Of a DNA stretch of 64,000 bases, positions 1 through 12,091 are shown piece after piece. The stretch is from Harmothoe impar. Lineage: Eukaryota > Annelida > Polychaeta > Phyllodocida > Polynoidae. The first letter of the stretch is position 1. Each line of letters begins with the position of its first letter. Position numbers and translations under genes: made by a program. The notes under the pieces are model-generated. The model did not search any database. It saw nothing but the letters and a program-made list of their open reading frames with translations, and was not told where the DNA came from. Location of the stretch: assembly GCA_947462335.1 (NCBI GenBank), contig OX381720.1, forward strand, positions 61,153,946 to 61,217,945, read 5' to 3'.

Positions 1-297
1 TACAGGTAACGAGTATTCTCTTTTAAAATAGCTGCCAGTCAGCTTAGCTCTAGAAGCAAGAAGGCGTGTATAGGTGCCTTATAAGTCGGCAGGGGGTAAA
101 TACTAGTGAAAAAGGAAGGCAGGTGTGCAGGTAGCTTTTCTAACAGACACGTGTGTGCACTAAGCTGCTTAAGTCTAAACCCTCCCGCAGTAGTCAGGTG
201 GCATGTGAAAACTTACTTAACTGATCTCTTACATTGAGTAGAGTCTCTGTGCTGAGAGAGCCTTTTCAGCCGTTTAAGAGGATTAACTAGGACAGGG

Positions 298-304
298 TAC
301 ATAA
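298..304 (+). promoter_or_regulatory. TATA-like box upstream of the GCA-rich tract
   Basis: The string GGGTACATAAGGAGTGAAAC closely parallels GGGTATATAAGGGGGAGTGAAAC at 37358-37380 in the complete element. In both, it lies just upstream of a GCA/GCT-rich tract. A start of transcription near 325-335 (around CTCAGTCTC) is inferred from spacing only. Confidence 0.45.
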
Positions 305-338
305 GGAGTGAAACGCCGAATAGCGGCTACTCAGTCTC

Positions 339-701
339 GTGCAGCACAAGCAGCAGCATCTAGCAGCGGCTTCAGCAGCAGCTGCACGTGCAGCACAAGC
401 AGCTGGCAGCGACTTCAGCAGCACAAGCAGCACGAGCAGCACAAGCCGTAGCATTTGTCAGCAGCATCCGTGACATCGTCAGCAGCAGCCCCCATGACCT
501 TGTCAGCAGCACAAGCAGCCAGCAGCTGCTGACAGCTGCTTCAGCAGCTGCTGGCAGCTGCTGCACGAGCAGTAGCACAAGCAGTAGCATCTGTCAGCAG
601 CAGCAGCAGCAGCACAAGCAGCCAGCAGCTGCTGCATGAGCAGCACAAGCAGCACAAGCAGCAGCACCGACAGCAGCAGCAGCAGCAGCAGCAGCAGTGT
701 G
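339..701 (+). other. GCA/CAG-rich low-complexity tract, possible relic of an alanine-rich gene
   Basis: The tract is dominated by GCAGCA/CAGCAGCAA units and encodes Ala/Gln/Ser-rich peptide in the plus frames. No long ORF with an ATG start is present; the longest plus frame (388-639) begins with GTG. It occupies the position held by the 207-aa alanine-rich gene (37500-38123) in the complete element. Either it is a decayed homologue, or both elements independently carry trinucleotide-rich DNA here. A pure CAG run (674-695) could also be a simple microsatellite. Confidence 0.4.
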
Positions 702-988
702 GACCACTAAAGTCGAGATGAAGCCTAGTGACATTTGACATGAAGCTTGAAAAACACAGTGACAGGTGACATGAGCAATTCTTAAAATCGACATGAGATA
801 TGAGCATAATTAAGCGACATCGACATGCGCCATGGCTATTTTTTTAAGACAAACATCATATGTCATAGCCTCCTCATCCAAACCTCCACTAGTAGTGCTC
901 TATAAGCGCAAGCTGTAAACCCTCTCCTCCCCTCGTGCACACAGGCGAATTATCAGAGTCAGCCAATGGTGTCAATACCCCTCTCATA

Positions 989-1263
989 CAAGGGTCGGGC
1001 GCTGCTGGACTATAATAGATGAGTCAAGGACCGTTCTACTGAGGGTCAGGCAGGCTAAGTCGGACATTCAATGACAGGTAGGTCTTTGACAACCTTGCTT
1101 GAAAGTCTGGACAGCATTGACAGACTGGGGCATAAGGATCTCGCATGGTCAGACTTTCAAGCAAGTTTTGCTAAAGTCGCGTTATTGAATGTCCGACCTA
1201 GCCTGACCCACAGTAGAACGGTCCTTGACCCGTCTATTATAGTCCAGCAGTGCCCGACCCTTG
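989..1263. mobile_element. 275-bp foldback MITE nested in element 1
   Basis: The sequence starts CAAGGGTCGGGC and ends GCCCGACCCTTG. About 90 bp at each end are inverted copies of each other with a few differences, and the homology continues toward the centre (CTTGCTTGAAAGTCTG versus its complement). Nothing in it codes. Flanking target duplication is not clear. It is a small non-autonomous DNA element or hairpin-type repeat; superfamily not assigned. Confidence 0.65.
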
Positions 1264-1595
1264 GCTGAGAGCAGTTTAAGCGCCATTGGGTGTCTCTGAT
1301 ATTTGCCTCTGTGTAAGATGAGAAAAAAAGTCTGTTGAAAGACTATATTTCAAGCCAGAAAACTGTAATTAGCTTTCCAAGTTGTTTATTTAACAATATC
1401 TTAGCCTAGCAAGCAGCTGTCAGATGTCATCTAAGAAAAAAAAATGTGAGCTGTTAATAGATTCAAGAGAAATTAGTTTACAAATAGCCCGTGTAAGTAC
1501 GCCCATGTCTTGCTTATTTCTCATAGGGTTGTAAGATAGTCACATCATGATGCACATCATCATAAACGCGATCATGATACCTTTCATAGTAAGTA

Positions 1596-1642
1596 GACTC
1601 GCCTCTCTGCCCTCTCTTTTAGAGAGGGCAGAGAAGCGAGTC
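1596..1642. other. 22-bp stem, 3-nt loop perfect-type hairpin
   Basis: GACTCGCCTCTCTGCCCTCT pairs with AGAGGGCAGAGAAGCGAGTC around a TTT loop, with one mismatch in the stem. A comparable short-loop hairpin is at 35839-35871 in the complete element, but with unrelated stem sequence. Function unknown; an RNA 3'-end signal or a cruciform are possible. Confidence 0.55.
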
Positions 1643-1659
1643 TCACTCTTAAAAAACCC

Positions 1660-1710
1660 TGCCCCTCCCCTCCCCCCCTCCCCCCCCTCCCCCCCCTCCC
1701 CCCCCATGCA
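1660..1710 (+). repeat. Poly-C / CCCCCCT tract
   Basis: A C-rich run of CCTCCCC and CCCCCCT units lies between the hairpin and the subterminal repeats of element 1. Simple sequence; such a run is prone to assembly length error. Confidence 0.7.
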
Positions 1711-1875
1711 TCTTAAAGAGTGCCCCCCAGAGTGCCCCTCTCCCCCTAGAAAAAAAGAGCCACATTTTTAAATTATTTTTTAGCAAGCTTTTTTCAGCTT
1801 GCTTTTTTTTTCTTTTTTTAAATTTATTTATCCATCAAAATCTCAAGTGACTTATTTTGAAAAGCCAACCTAGTA

Positions 1876-2107
1876 GTCACGTGACCCCCTTAAGTAGGTC
1901 ACTTCCCGTCACGTGACCTATTTGAATTTCCCGCCAACATGGTGGTCACGTGACCCTCTTAAGTAGGTCACTTCCGGTCACGTGACCTATTTGAATTTCC
2001 CGCCCAAAGGTCACGTGACCGGAAGTAGGTCACTTCCGGTCACGTGACCTATTTGAATTTCCCGCCAAAAGGGAGGCCTCTCATTGGCTGCTTTTGAATT
2101 TCCCGCC
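1876..2107. promoter_or_regulatory. Subterminal repeats with CACGTG boxes and four E2F-like sites
   Basis: Three or four imperfect copies of a unit holding GGTCACTTCCGGTCACGTGACC and TATTTGAATTTCCCGCC occur in tandem. TTTCCCGCC, which fits the E2F consensus, is found at 1927-1935, 1997-2005, 2058-2066 and 2099-2107. CACGTG E-boxes and ATTGGC (inverted CCAAT) accompany them. These would sit in the terminal repeat of element 1. Binding is inferred from consensus only; they might equally be integrase or replication sites. Confidence 0.5.
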
Positions 2108-2122
2108 AAAAGGGAGGCCTCT

Positions 2123-2194
2123 GATTGGCTGCAGGTCGATTGAGTAATAAACAGTACTTAACTATAGTCCCGTTCCGATACATACTATACTACT
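2123..2194. repeat. Terminal inverted repeat end of element 1
   Basis: This 72-bp end differs from 38560-38631 at two positions only. It closes with the terminus ACTATACTACT, that is AGTAGTATAGT read inward. The opposite terminus is not in the window. Confidence 0.85.
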
Positions 2195-2257
2195 ATCATG
2201 TACGTCACCGATCATGTACGTCCGCCGATCATGTACGTCCGCCGATCATGTACGTCC
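2195..2257 (+). repeat. Tandem 16-17-bp repeat abutting the element 1 terminus
   Basis: Four units beginning ATCATGTACGTC (16, 17, 17 and 13 bp, the last truncated) follow directly on the terminal base of element 1. The first six bases, ATCATG, would be the right target duplication if the element used 6 bp. The repeated ATCATG makes that assignment ambiguous. Confidence 0.75.
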
Positions 2258-5200
2258 AAATAATAGTTGCATCGATCTGGTGAGAGTGAGCCTTATACTT
2301 TTCAGTGTAACACTATTATCTAAACTCCAGTGACTTTGAAAATCCATACATCTCATGCATCTTGCATGTAGTAAACCCATTCATTTACATAACGGCAACA
2401 TCCCCCTTTAATACGGTGGAGATTAATGGTGATATCTGTACATATAAAGGGTTTATTTTAATCATCATTCTGGAAAGAGAGGGAGACCTAAAAGTAGCTT
2501 TATAGATAACAAAATAAGAGGTAGATTAGTACCTCGTGGCCTCAGGGAGGCTCAAGTTGACACTGATAGTGTAGATTTAACCCAAGTTGACCCTTCATAT
2601 GAGCAGAGTCATTAGCTGTTTGACTCTCTATTTTACCAGAGTCACGTGGGTGACACCTTTAATTCTCTCTGTGCATCTAGCACAAGGCTCCTCATAGCGT
2701 TCAGTGTTACGCACTAAGGCCAATAAAAAGGTTTGTGTCGGGTCACCCGACCGACCCTATCAAAACAGGGCCGACCCTACATTTTTGTTATAGAATTCTG
2801 AGGAAGTTCCATCTTTTTACCCTTCTTTAGTCAATTTTAGGGTATTCAAAAAAGCTGACTAGTACATTCATGTTAGTTTTCTTTTATAAAAAAGAACAAA
2901 AAAAACATGACCTACCGACCCTACATTTACCTCCCATGTTACATGAAACAAACCGTCTTCACTGATATGCTTCAGTGTCTTTGATAGCCCATACATCTTA
3001 TGCGTCTTGTACATAGTAAAACTATTCATTTGCATAACGGCAAAATCCCACTTTATTACTAAGGAGATGAATTGCAATATTTGTGCATATAAAGCACCGT
3101 TTTTTTATAATCATTGGCTCTGGGAAGAAAGGGAGACTCTAAAAGGAAGTCTATAGATAAAAATAAGTAAATTGAACAATGTACTGGATTAGGTTTATGC
3201 TACAGAAACTGCTCCAATCATGTTAAGGTAGGTGAGCTTTACTACACATGCATGTGGCTTCAGCTAATGCTGCATGGTATCGCATCGGACATTTAATCAG
3301 AACTGTTTTATCTATTTATATGAAAGCCCCGCTTCTGTTCATGGACGCTATATTTATCTACTGCATTTAAAAACTATTGCATGATAAATCCCTTAATAAG
3401 GTTACCTCCAGTGCACTAAGAGCTTATAGTAGGGGCTGCCAACAACAAAAAGCAGTTCATGTAAGACTGCGCAGATTATATACATTATTACCTTTCTTGA
3501 AGAACATCAGTTATACAACATTATGCCCTTCAGCCTCCATGATCTTAATAAAGCCAGATTCAGTTAGTACGTAGTCAATCCACACCCTGTTTCAGATGTA
3601 TTTTGCCAATCTAATCGTAAATATATATTGGGTATATTATGAGTTTTAAATGTATACTAATTTTATAATTTTGATATCATCATGAAACCTGCATACCTGT
3701 ATTTTTTAAGAGCGTATGTAATGGCAGTTCTAAGAAAGACGGAAGGGTTCAACAGTGACCTGACTAAGTGCCTGGATGCTTGATGACCCCAACTATTAAA
3801 GCTCAATTCCCGGTGCTTACAAAACATCAGTGCGTATTCAAAACATATTTTAAAACTCCAAGCACTCTCCACCAGAGCAGAATTGATCCAGCCCTTTTCC
3901 AGGCTAACTTCTGAATGTAGAACATCTTCAGGGCACTATCCTGGTTCTAACCAGGGCTACATTCATGCACCATGCTCATCCTATGGGGTTAGGATCCTCT
4001 AGAAGGGTCAGCATGATGCACAAATGCAGCACAGCATGATGCACAAATGCAGCACTGGCGAGTCACTTACCGGGGCTGCATTTGTGCGACATGACAACAA
4101 ATTTCATCATTTAGCGACATCTGTCCTTAAAGAGTTAAGACGATTCACAAGATCATCCAGGGTTGTCACTGACCAAAATCTAAACACTTGTCGCAGGACC
4201 TCACCAGATCCGAATCCAATAATGTGATCTCAAGTCTTTTTCAGAAAGAAAGTCTGTAATTGCGACATTGGAGAACCAGCAATTGGTTATTTTTGTCCCT
4301 GACAAATCAATATGATCTATTGCCATCCAGCAAAACGTCCGATACTTAATTATAAATGAGGGTTTCTTTATATGTCAAAAAGAGATGCAAAAAAAACATC
4401 CGAATGCCTCTGAAAAAACATCCTATCCTCCATGTGTATCCTCCCATCCCACCTCACATTGAGTCTCTGTCTTACCACTACTCTGCTGGTCTCCCTCTCT
4501 ACCTCTTTGACTGCCTGCCTGCTTCTCCAATACCTGCATATCGTTTTTCTCTAAAGTTCCACTTCTTTCTCTCTGTGTTTTCTCTCTCAATCCATATTAT
4601 TTCTCATGAATATTGAAATATGGAGATGTGACTTGGCTAGCACTTGTTCATACAGTTATGTTGGATGTATATTTTCCCTTGCACTAAAATGAATCTTGGC
4701 CACAGCCATATCCCCCCCCCTTACCACCTTGGTGCTAGGTATTGTGATATCCTGCTGTAGCCTACATTTAATGCTACATGGGAAGTTAGAGGCTGCCACA
4801 ACCCATAATAACAAAGGGATCTAAAATTAGAAAAAGGAATAAAGATAAGCAATCCATCAAATCAAAGTGTTTGACATGAACGAGCACAAGTTCTAATTTC
4901 TGCTTTAGATAGAATCCTGCTTGGGGCGACAATTATTGAGTTGATGATAAGAGAGGGGAGGGAGCTGACAAAGGAGGGGGTGGGGTAGAGGGAGAGAGCA
5001 GGAGAAGAACAAAGTTAGGTGGCTTATCAGTTAGAGTCCATTGTGGCATGTTGACTGCTCTTCAACTTCATGACAGTGTTAACAATTAACAATGTCTGGT
5101 AGAAAAGTACCTCAGCTCTGGTCTTCACCTCATAAAATGGGAAACACAAAGGTCACCTCTCTCCACTAGGCCAAATAAAAAAAAGTGTCTAGCAAACCAG

Positions 5201-8158
5201 TGTCGGGTACTCCTATTCCTCTAAAATCCTAGGACATTTTGCTATTTGCCATTTTTTACGATTTGTAAATCAGACAATTATTAAGGATTTTAGGGCAAAA
5301 AACACTAAACCCAGGCCTAAAAATTAGATTTAAAAAAAAAAGAGTTAAAAAAAAGAAAAAGAATCCGACCAGCCGGGTCTGCTTTGTCAGACCATGTTAC
5401 AGGAAACCTTTTTTTAAAAGTATAGCCTTAGCCCTGTAAAAGCATTTTTCGGCTTGAGTCTCTTCATATGTTTGAAGAAAGCGGGGGAAATCATTACTGG
5501 AAGTCCAACCTGCTGCATGCTTCCCCAGTATACCACTGGACACAAAAAATGATATTTGTTATGTTATCATTATATTCCATGCCTCGTCCGCAGATAAAAC
5601 CAAAGAAGAAAAACATATAGAATAACAGAACAGGGGGGGGGGGGTAAATCACAATGTGCACCAGGAATCATGTAGCGTATCTAGTTCGCATGTTGTCCCA
5701 CCCAGTCATGTGTGTTATCATAAAAACCAACACCACCATAAACAGATAATCAGCCCCACCCCTCCACTCATTATAGTTATGTTTTACATTCCTCCTGGGC
5801 GGGTGTGTAAATATGTTGCCTGCTGCAGACATGAGGGGTGGGTGTTATCTGCCTACACAGGTCTCTGTGGTACTTGTAGATAATATGTTTACAATTCCTC
5901 ATTTCTGCCTGAATGGTTCCAGCCTTGGTGGCACACAATGGACCCTTTTTCTGCCACACAGGATCCTGAACCACTCCACCCACCTTATCACAAGGCGGAC
6001 TCTTTTTAAAGATGGTATGTAAGCTAATAGACTTCCCAAAGAATTTCTTCAAAATGGAAATAATTTTAATGTCAAGGGTTTTAGCTATATATTTATTTTA
6101 GCTGATATACAGTGCTTAATGTTAAATATTTGTCTTGAAATGAATGATTTGAGATAGAAAACAATGTTGCTTATTCACGTCACTGGCTCAGTGTCTCCCC
6201 TAGGTGAGCATAATGCAAACTAAGCTAAAAAGGGAAAGCACTGAGCCATGCAGTATAAACACAGAGGGAGTTTTAGTGTTGACCAACAGTAAAAATAATT
6301 GCACCAAATATGCTAATGTGATAGATTTAGATATATCCCATCCTTTTAAAAGTAAGGGAGCATTCATAGCATGGGATGTACAATAGTATTATGGCATCAA
6401 TAGAAAATTTACAAATTTTAAGTGACATACCAACTTTAAGTCTCCTGTGTTTGATTGTGTAGGTGTGCAGCATCTAAATGTCCCTTATTATTCCCTTTGT
6501 GTCTGAAGCACTTATATGTTCAAAGAGGGTCCTCGTGTTGGTATATTGTTGAGGAATGAATGCTATTGTTGTGACATGTCTTTGTTGTTCCGCTGTACTG
6601 AATCCCCTCTTTCTTCAAACGATCGCAAAGAGTGGTCAGTCATACAAAGGGAGGACACTGAAGACAAAGATACAATGATACAACGAAACAACTGTGACAC
6701 AATGTGATAATCCACTGACCTTATTCATCCTCAAATGATGGTTTCATTGTATCTATTACTGTTTTTGAGGACTAATGCTCAAATTTCCTTTCCTAAAAGC
6801 AAAACAGTCTTTTTGATGTTGTCTAAACTTTGAATGCTGTTCCTCACAGTGTAAAAGCTGCAATTGCATATACTACTAACCCAAGGTAGCAGTTTCCCAA
6901 TCCTCACAAACTGTTCACTGAATGCACTTTTGTATAAGGAAAGCCTCTATTCAGCTTTAATTGGCTTGTGGACCAGACGTAGGCCCGGTGACCACCTGGT
7001 CCCCACCTGGTCACCATGGTTACCTCCTGGTACAGTATCTGGTCACCATGGCAACCATCAGGGTGTCCAGGTGACTCACCTGGCTGCTTCATGACATCAC
7101 AGCTGCCAGAATAACAACTTGTACCATAACTACATATGTGGGGGAAGGCTGAAAGGGTGATCTATTCTATAGACCAATGCAGCAAGAAAGGGTGACTTTT
7201 CATAAAAGTTGTAGATACAGTTTTTAAACATTTCGCTAGTGTGACAGACAAATACATAAATATAACCTTAAAATCCCGCATTCTAATATGCGATTTTTGA
7301 AAGATAATTGTCCCGCGAATCTCTTGATATGAGCTGTTTGCAAACATGGCCATTACAAACAATGTTGCGAGGATTCTGCTAAAACTAACATAAACACAGC
7401 TTTATTATGAAAGGCACCCTTTCTTGCTGCATTGGTCTATAGTCTCCTGCTTTTCTAAAAGCCTGCCACATGAACTAGTACCTCCCCCTCCCTTCTATAC
7501 TTTAGACCAATCAATCCCTATCACACACTAACCTATAATACACAATAACACTGCTCTTTAGCTGGAAGGCACAAGTTGCAATGATAGCACACTGCTTACC
7601 ATCCTAACCCAGGCCATGAATCCCTAACGTCGCTCCTCCCTACTGTGGTATCCTGAATGGATCAACGACAGTCTTCTAGCCACCCACCACCCTCTGCTAT
7701 AAGCATGTAACAGGGTCACTGTGTCAACAGTAGAAGTGGAAGTGGACCAGAACTACACTAGTTTGTCCTTTATCCTGTCTCCTATCTCCAACTGTTATCT
7801 CACTATTTGCCTTGAAGTCTGCTGCCTCTTCCCTCAATTCCCTCCCTCTGTCAAAAGTAGTGGCACCTGAGCGAACTAAAATGATGTATGCCCCTTCTTC
7901 CTTTCCCCTGTTTCCCACTCGTATCGCACTGTTTGCCTTCCTGTCTCTTCCCCACATTTTACATACCTCCCTCTGTTACTGTTTCCTCTCCCAGTGTAAG
8001 GACTCACCCCTAACGCAAGATGGAATGACCTTGTGAACCATGCCTGGATGTCACAAACCAGGCACAGTCTCCCAATGACATATTATAACTTGACATGACT
8101 ATTCAGCAGACAGGTTAGTATTTAATGGTGTCAGCGCCAGGCAAACTATTTGTAAGAC

Positions 8159-8305
8159 GACCTATAATAACTGCTTGCAGATGGGCTGTCCATGTTCTTT
8201 ATTTGGTTGTACCGTATACTATACCAAAGCAACTTTAAAAATTGTACCTTTACTTAGACCAAATAAAAGTTCGAATTTGTTTAAAAAAAGAAAAAAGAAA
8301 AAAAA
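8159..8305 (+). mobile_element. Short poly(A)-tailed retro-insertion, copy A only
   Basis: The insert is absent from copy B. It is flanked by AAGAC direct repeats (8154-8158 and 8306-8310). It ends in CCAAATAAAAGTTCGAA followed by an A-rich tail. That is the form of a 5'-truncated non-LTR retroelement or SINE inserted by target-primed reverse transcription. The 3' end resembles the insert at 21839-22120. The family is not identified. Confidence 0.65.
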
Positions 8306-8506
8306 AAGACTAAACCCTGTATGCATTTTAAGACTATGCACTGTTTAGAAATGTCTTGGCAAGGTCGTGTAAATGAGCACCCCTGACCTACTTGTGATGA
8401 GCCATGGGCACCACAAGGGGACTGCATGGTAGCTTCCAGTGTGTAACCCATTACTGTAGTTCCCTGACCTTGTGCCACACCTTTGCCCTGGTGCCTGTGA
8501 CACAAT

Positions 8507-9862
8507 CAGGTGGAAGACCGCCTGTACTTACAGTACAGCCTGCATAACACACCCAGCCCCTTTTTACAGGTCACTCAACCTGGAAGACAGTGCTGTTCAG
8601 TAACAGCACTGTGCTTTTACTATAGCTTTCATATAATCATATTTGCGATTTTTACATGATATTTGCTAAATATCTACACCTATCTAGTACATAGATAAGT
8701 ATATCAGCTACCAACTTCTAGATGCATTATGTGCATGGTCCATTGCATTTCTAAATTATTTCCCCTATATATAAAACGGCATTATTTGGAACCAGCGAAT
8801 CAGCCATTGAATTACGCCTGAGTGCTTGACAGGAACAGATAAACCAAAAGAGGCTAGATACAAATATGTATTTTTTTCAAAGGTAACTCGCTTTTTTACC
8901 CAAACGTACTTTAATTAATATTTTGAGGCTTTAAAGTATGCGTTTACTTCTTTTCATATAAGTAATTCTTTGAATAAACTGCCTTTAATAGTAACATGGC
9001 ATTCTAAACACATCTAAAACATAATCTCAAAGAGAAGCCTTGACGACAAGAAGCAGGGCATCTGTCCAAAATCTGCCATTCTTTTCTCCCCATAAAATGC
9101 ATTACAATAAGCTATATACAAATGTAAAATGGTAAAATGTTACGACAATACATATCTAATATACAATACACTACCACTTTGAAATATCATATCTAATTAT
9201 TTCCAAAACATTGAGAAATCCCATCCTAAACTTCTCAGTCGGGCCGCTCCACTGTTGACAGCGGCGGGGTCAAAGGTCAGGTCAAAGGTCAGGTCACGTC
9301 ACGTCACTAAGCAACATCACGTCAATAAGCAGTTCTATTGTGTCCCACTAGATGGCGCCACTTCCATCGTTTCCCGCCGACATTAGATGGACGGGGTGGG
9401 GGGCTAGGGGTAGGCCTAGCCTATGAGAAAACGGTAGGGGAGGGTACTAGGGTGAGTGGTATATAGGCCTACATATATGGGACATTGGGGGCTGGATAAT
9501 TCACTCGGAATCCAGTCGTCCAGTGGGCCTAGAACATTGAATCAACATTAATAGATAGTTGTCAATGTTGATTCAATGTCTATGCAATGTTGATTCAACG
9601 TTGAACTGAATTTTGTGCCCATTGGGTATCACGGACGACAGGACTAGACTGCATTTAAAACATAATCACCAGCTGCCGAAGGCACTGGTATGAGTATGTA
9701 GCAGAGACTCTGATTGGAGAAGGTGTGAAAGCTGGTATACCAGGCTGCTTGCATGGTACATCAGCCTGCTGTGCTGGGAGAGGGTATAGGCTGGGCGGCC
9801 CGAAAGTACAGGCTGCCTGTTAATGCAGGCCGTCCTATACTGCTGTACTAGTCCTCCACCTG
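8507..9862. mobile_element. 1.36-kb non-autonomous DNA element with CAGGTGGA termini, copy A only
   Basis: Copy B lacks this block. It begins CAGGTGGAAGAC and ends TAGTCCTCCACCTG, and has ACAAT on both sides (8502-8506 and 9863-9867), so the target duplication is 5 bp. A third paralogue at about 40876 keeps the uninterrupted ACACAATTGG. The termini are similar for about 38 bp but imperfect. Inside are direct repeats AGGTCAAAGGTCA (9267-9291, nuclear-receptor DR1-like), CACGTCACGTCAC repeats and several copies of CAATGTTGATTCAA. No transposase frame is seen. The superfamily is uncertain: 5-bp duplications are known for Transib, but these termini do not fit that family. Confidence 0.7.
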
Positions 9863-11941
9863 ACAATTGGAGGCACCTTGACTCATGCCAGGCCTGGCTG
9901 GGAGTCAAAGGCCTCCCTCGTACTGCTCCTTAACAGGATAATCCACCCAGTGGTATCTGTGTAGACAAAGCCAGAAGCCCTCTCCATGGCCCCTTCAATG
10001 ACTCTCCAGGGAGGTGGGGTGACACAAGGCTCTCAGACACTACTTGTCATTATGGCAATGTTATACACCGGGATCTATTTATATTCAGTCCTCTGATTAA
10101 TTTCAGGATTTTAACATGAATAAACAACAACAACAAAAAAACAATAGAAGGTGCGATTGTACCCTATTTTAGCAATAACAGAGCACACTGTTCTATTTGG
10201 TATCATGACAACTAGTTGTAGGACTATAGCCATTCTATGGTAGTGATGAAACATTACTACTGTTTCAGAGAGTAAAAGGACCCTCTTTTGTCTTGAAACA
10301 CTTGGAATATGATAGTCCAAGGTCAACAGTTTCTGAGCACTATTACTGCATAAAGTTTGGCCTGGTTTTCTTGGACTTGAGGTCAGGGTCGAGGGAGGAG
10401 TGATAGAAGGGTGGTAGTCTGTGCCCTGCCCTATTTACCCTATTTACCCATTTCATTTTCTAATAAGAGAAACCTGATTGAAATTTCAGCCTGGGCTGGT
10501 CACATGGGTTGGAACTTGGATTGGTTTTGGTTTGCAGTAGCGGAGGTCATCCTAGCATGGGGTCTGGTGAGGAAATTGCATTCATCTGAGGGGGGGGGGG
10601 GGTTGTGAGGAGGTGTGAAGACTAAAGTAAGTGATGGTCAAATTATAAAATGCGTTACACTGCTTCCTCTCAGATAGCTTTTATATTTTAGTGAAGAAAG
10701 ATTTTGGAGCACTTCTTGTTTACACACAGAATCACAAGCAGCTCTTTTGGTGTGATAGGAACCTGCCCTCCCCCCCCCCTCACACACACACCACGAGCAC
10801 CCCTCAGATTGCTTGCTTACAGACCACATGAAACAGTATAGACTAAGATATGAGTCTCTATGGGGTAAGGCACGGTGGATATATTCAATGACCTAGAGCT
10901 TATCAGCATTTATTCATTACATTAGATTACCTACAATATCTTAAAGAGGAATGGAAAAGGTGAAATATATATCCAAACCTTACCCCACACTCCTAGTTAT
11001 GCTGCCCTGACACCAATTGTTTATGAGAACATGATTCTACCAGAGAACTGGGATAAGAAGGACTTCTGGTGTGACCTCTAACTGATACCACCAACACCAA
11101 GATCTGCCTTTATGGAAATGAAGACAATCTATTGGCGCCAGGCAACTTCCAGGGGCACCACACTCATGGACACCCTTCCCACTTCATCCCAATCTCAACC
11201 CCTCCTCCTTAAGATATGGCTCAATCCTCACTGACCTGTGACAGGGATGAGATTTGATTCACAACTCTGCACTGAGAGAGTGGGAGCACATTTGTCAGAG
11301 AGATTGTGATTCTTGGATTGGGAGCACAGGGGATAATGCAGTCAGTGGGCAGCTTAAGTAGCAAAAAACAGTTTAAAGGGAATTGCTGGATCCTACATAG
11401 GGGCCACCTGGGGGTGAATAATGGTGGAGCAAGAATTGGTTAAAAATAAGATTCATTATATTTTGTCCCAGATTGATTAAAGTTGTATTTCACAGAAATC
11501 AATACCATTCATCCTAGACCTGCAAAAGTTCTGACATCTATCACTCCTCCAACCTTCTTTGATATACTCCAAGAGCACAGATTTCCCCTTTCCTTCTTTT
11601 CCACTCCCTTTTTTTCATTTATCTATTTTTATTCATCTTTCTACTCATTCCTGACTCTGTGTGTGAGTCTCACTTGTGACCCTGTGTCCCTTCTCAAGCT
11701 CCTGAAACCTGGTGAATATCTCAGAAATCAACAACAGGAAAATTAGTCTGAACAACATCTCCTAGTGACAGCCCTAGTTGTGGATATTTTATCTAAATTG
11801 ATCAGCAGGAACTATTGGTGACTTTTGGAAAACTGCAGATTGGTTGACAGACGGAGGTTGAGCTGGTGGTGGCATGATGTTTGAGGAGGGCTGGTTAGTT
11901 TGAGGTGCGATTCTCTTGTATTGAACGCGTAGAACTGGTGC

Positions 11942-12067
11942 CTATAATGGGGTAATCCCTGCTGGATGTTCTGGGATGTGGATGCCTCGGATAATTGGTC
12001 CATGTTCAAAGGACAGCGGATAGAGGGGCGGCACATTGGTAGCTGCCTTGTCTTTTTTATTAGCCAT
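11942..12067 (-). CDS. Possible 41-codon ORF in a block conserved between repeat copies
   Basis: An ATG in good context (GACCATGG) opens a 41-codon frame beginning MANKKDKAATNVPPLYPLSF. The nucleotide block is strongly conserved at 43270-43440 (minus), 55050-55200 (plus) and 60900-61090 (plus). Each copy has the ATG. However, the 43-kb copy stops after 26 codons (TGA replacing CGA), and the 60.9-kb and 55-kb copies are frame-shifted. A perfect CRE palindrome lies 25-32 bp upstream of the ATG in three copies. It may be a decayed first exon, a regulatory block, or chance; the frame disruption argues against a translated gene now. Confidence 0.2.
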   Translation of the reverse strand: MANKKDKAATNVPPLYPLSFEHGPIIRGIHIPEHPAGITPL

Positions 12068-12091
12068 GGTCAAATAAGCCTAGGCAGGGTC

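Larger units (their letters stand above)
1..2194. mobile_element. Right-terminal part of a second Maverick/Polinton-like element (element 1)
   Basis: The last 72 bp (2123-2194) match the right terminus of the complete element at 28113-38631 with two differences, and end in the same ...ACTATACTACT. Inward lie CACGTGACC-rich subterminal repeats, then a GCA-rich tract preceded by a TATA-like box, the same order as the right arm of the complete element. The left part of the element lies outside the window, so its gene content and completeness are unknown. No capsid, integrase or polymerase frame is visible in this 2.2 kb. The internal sequence has diverged strongly from the complete element, so it is a relative and not a recent copy. 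Confidence 0.8.

Noticed and set aside
5813..6022. Frame starting MLPAADMRGG, found in copies A and B and partly in units II and IV
   Set aside because: Overlapping frames are equally open, units differ by insertions in it, and there is no start or splice context; left as a conserved block only.
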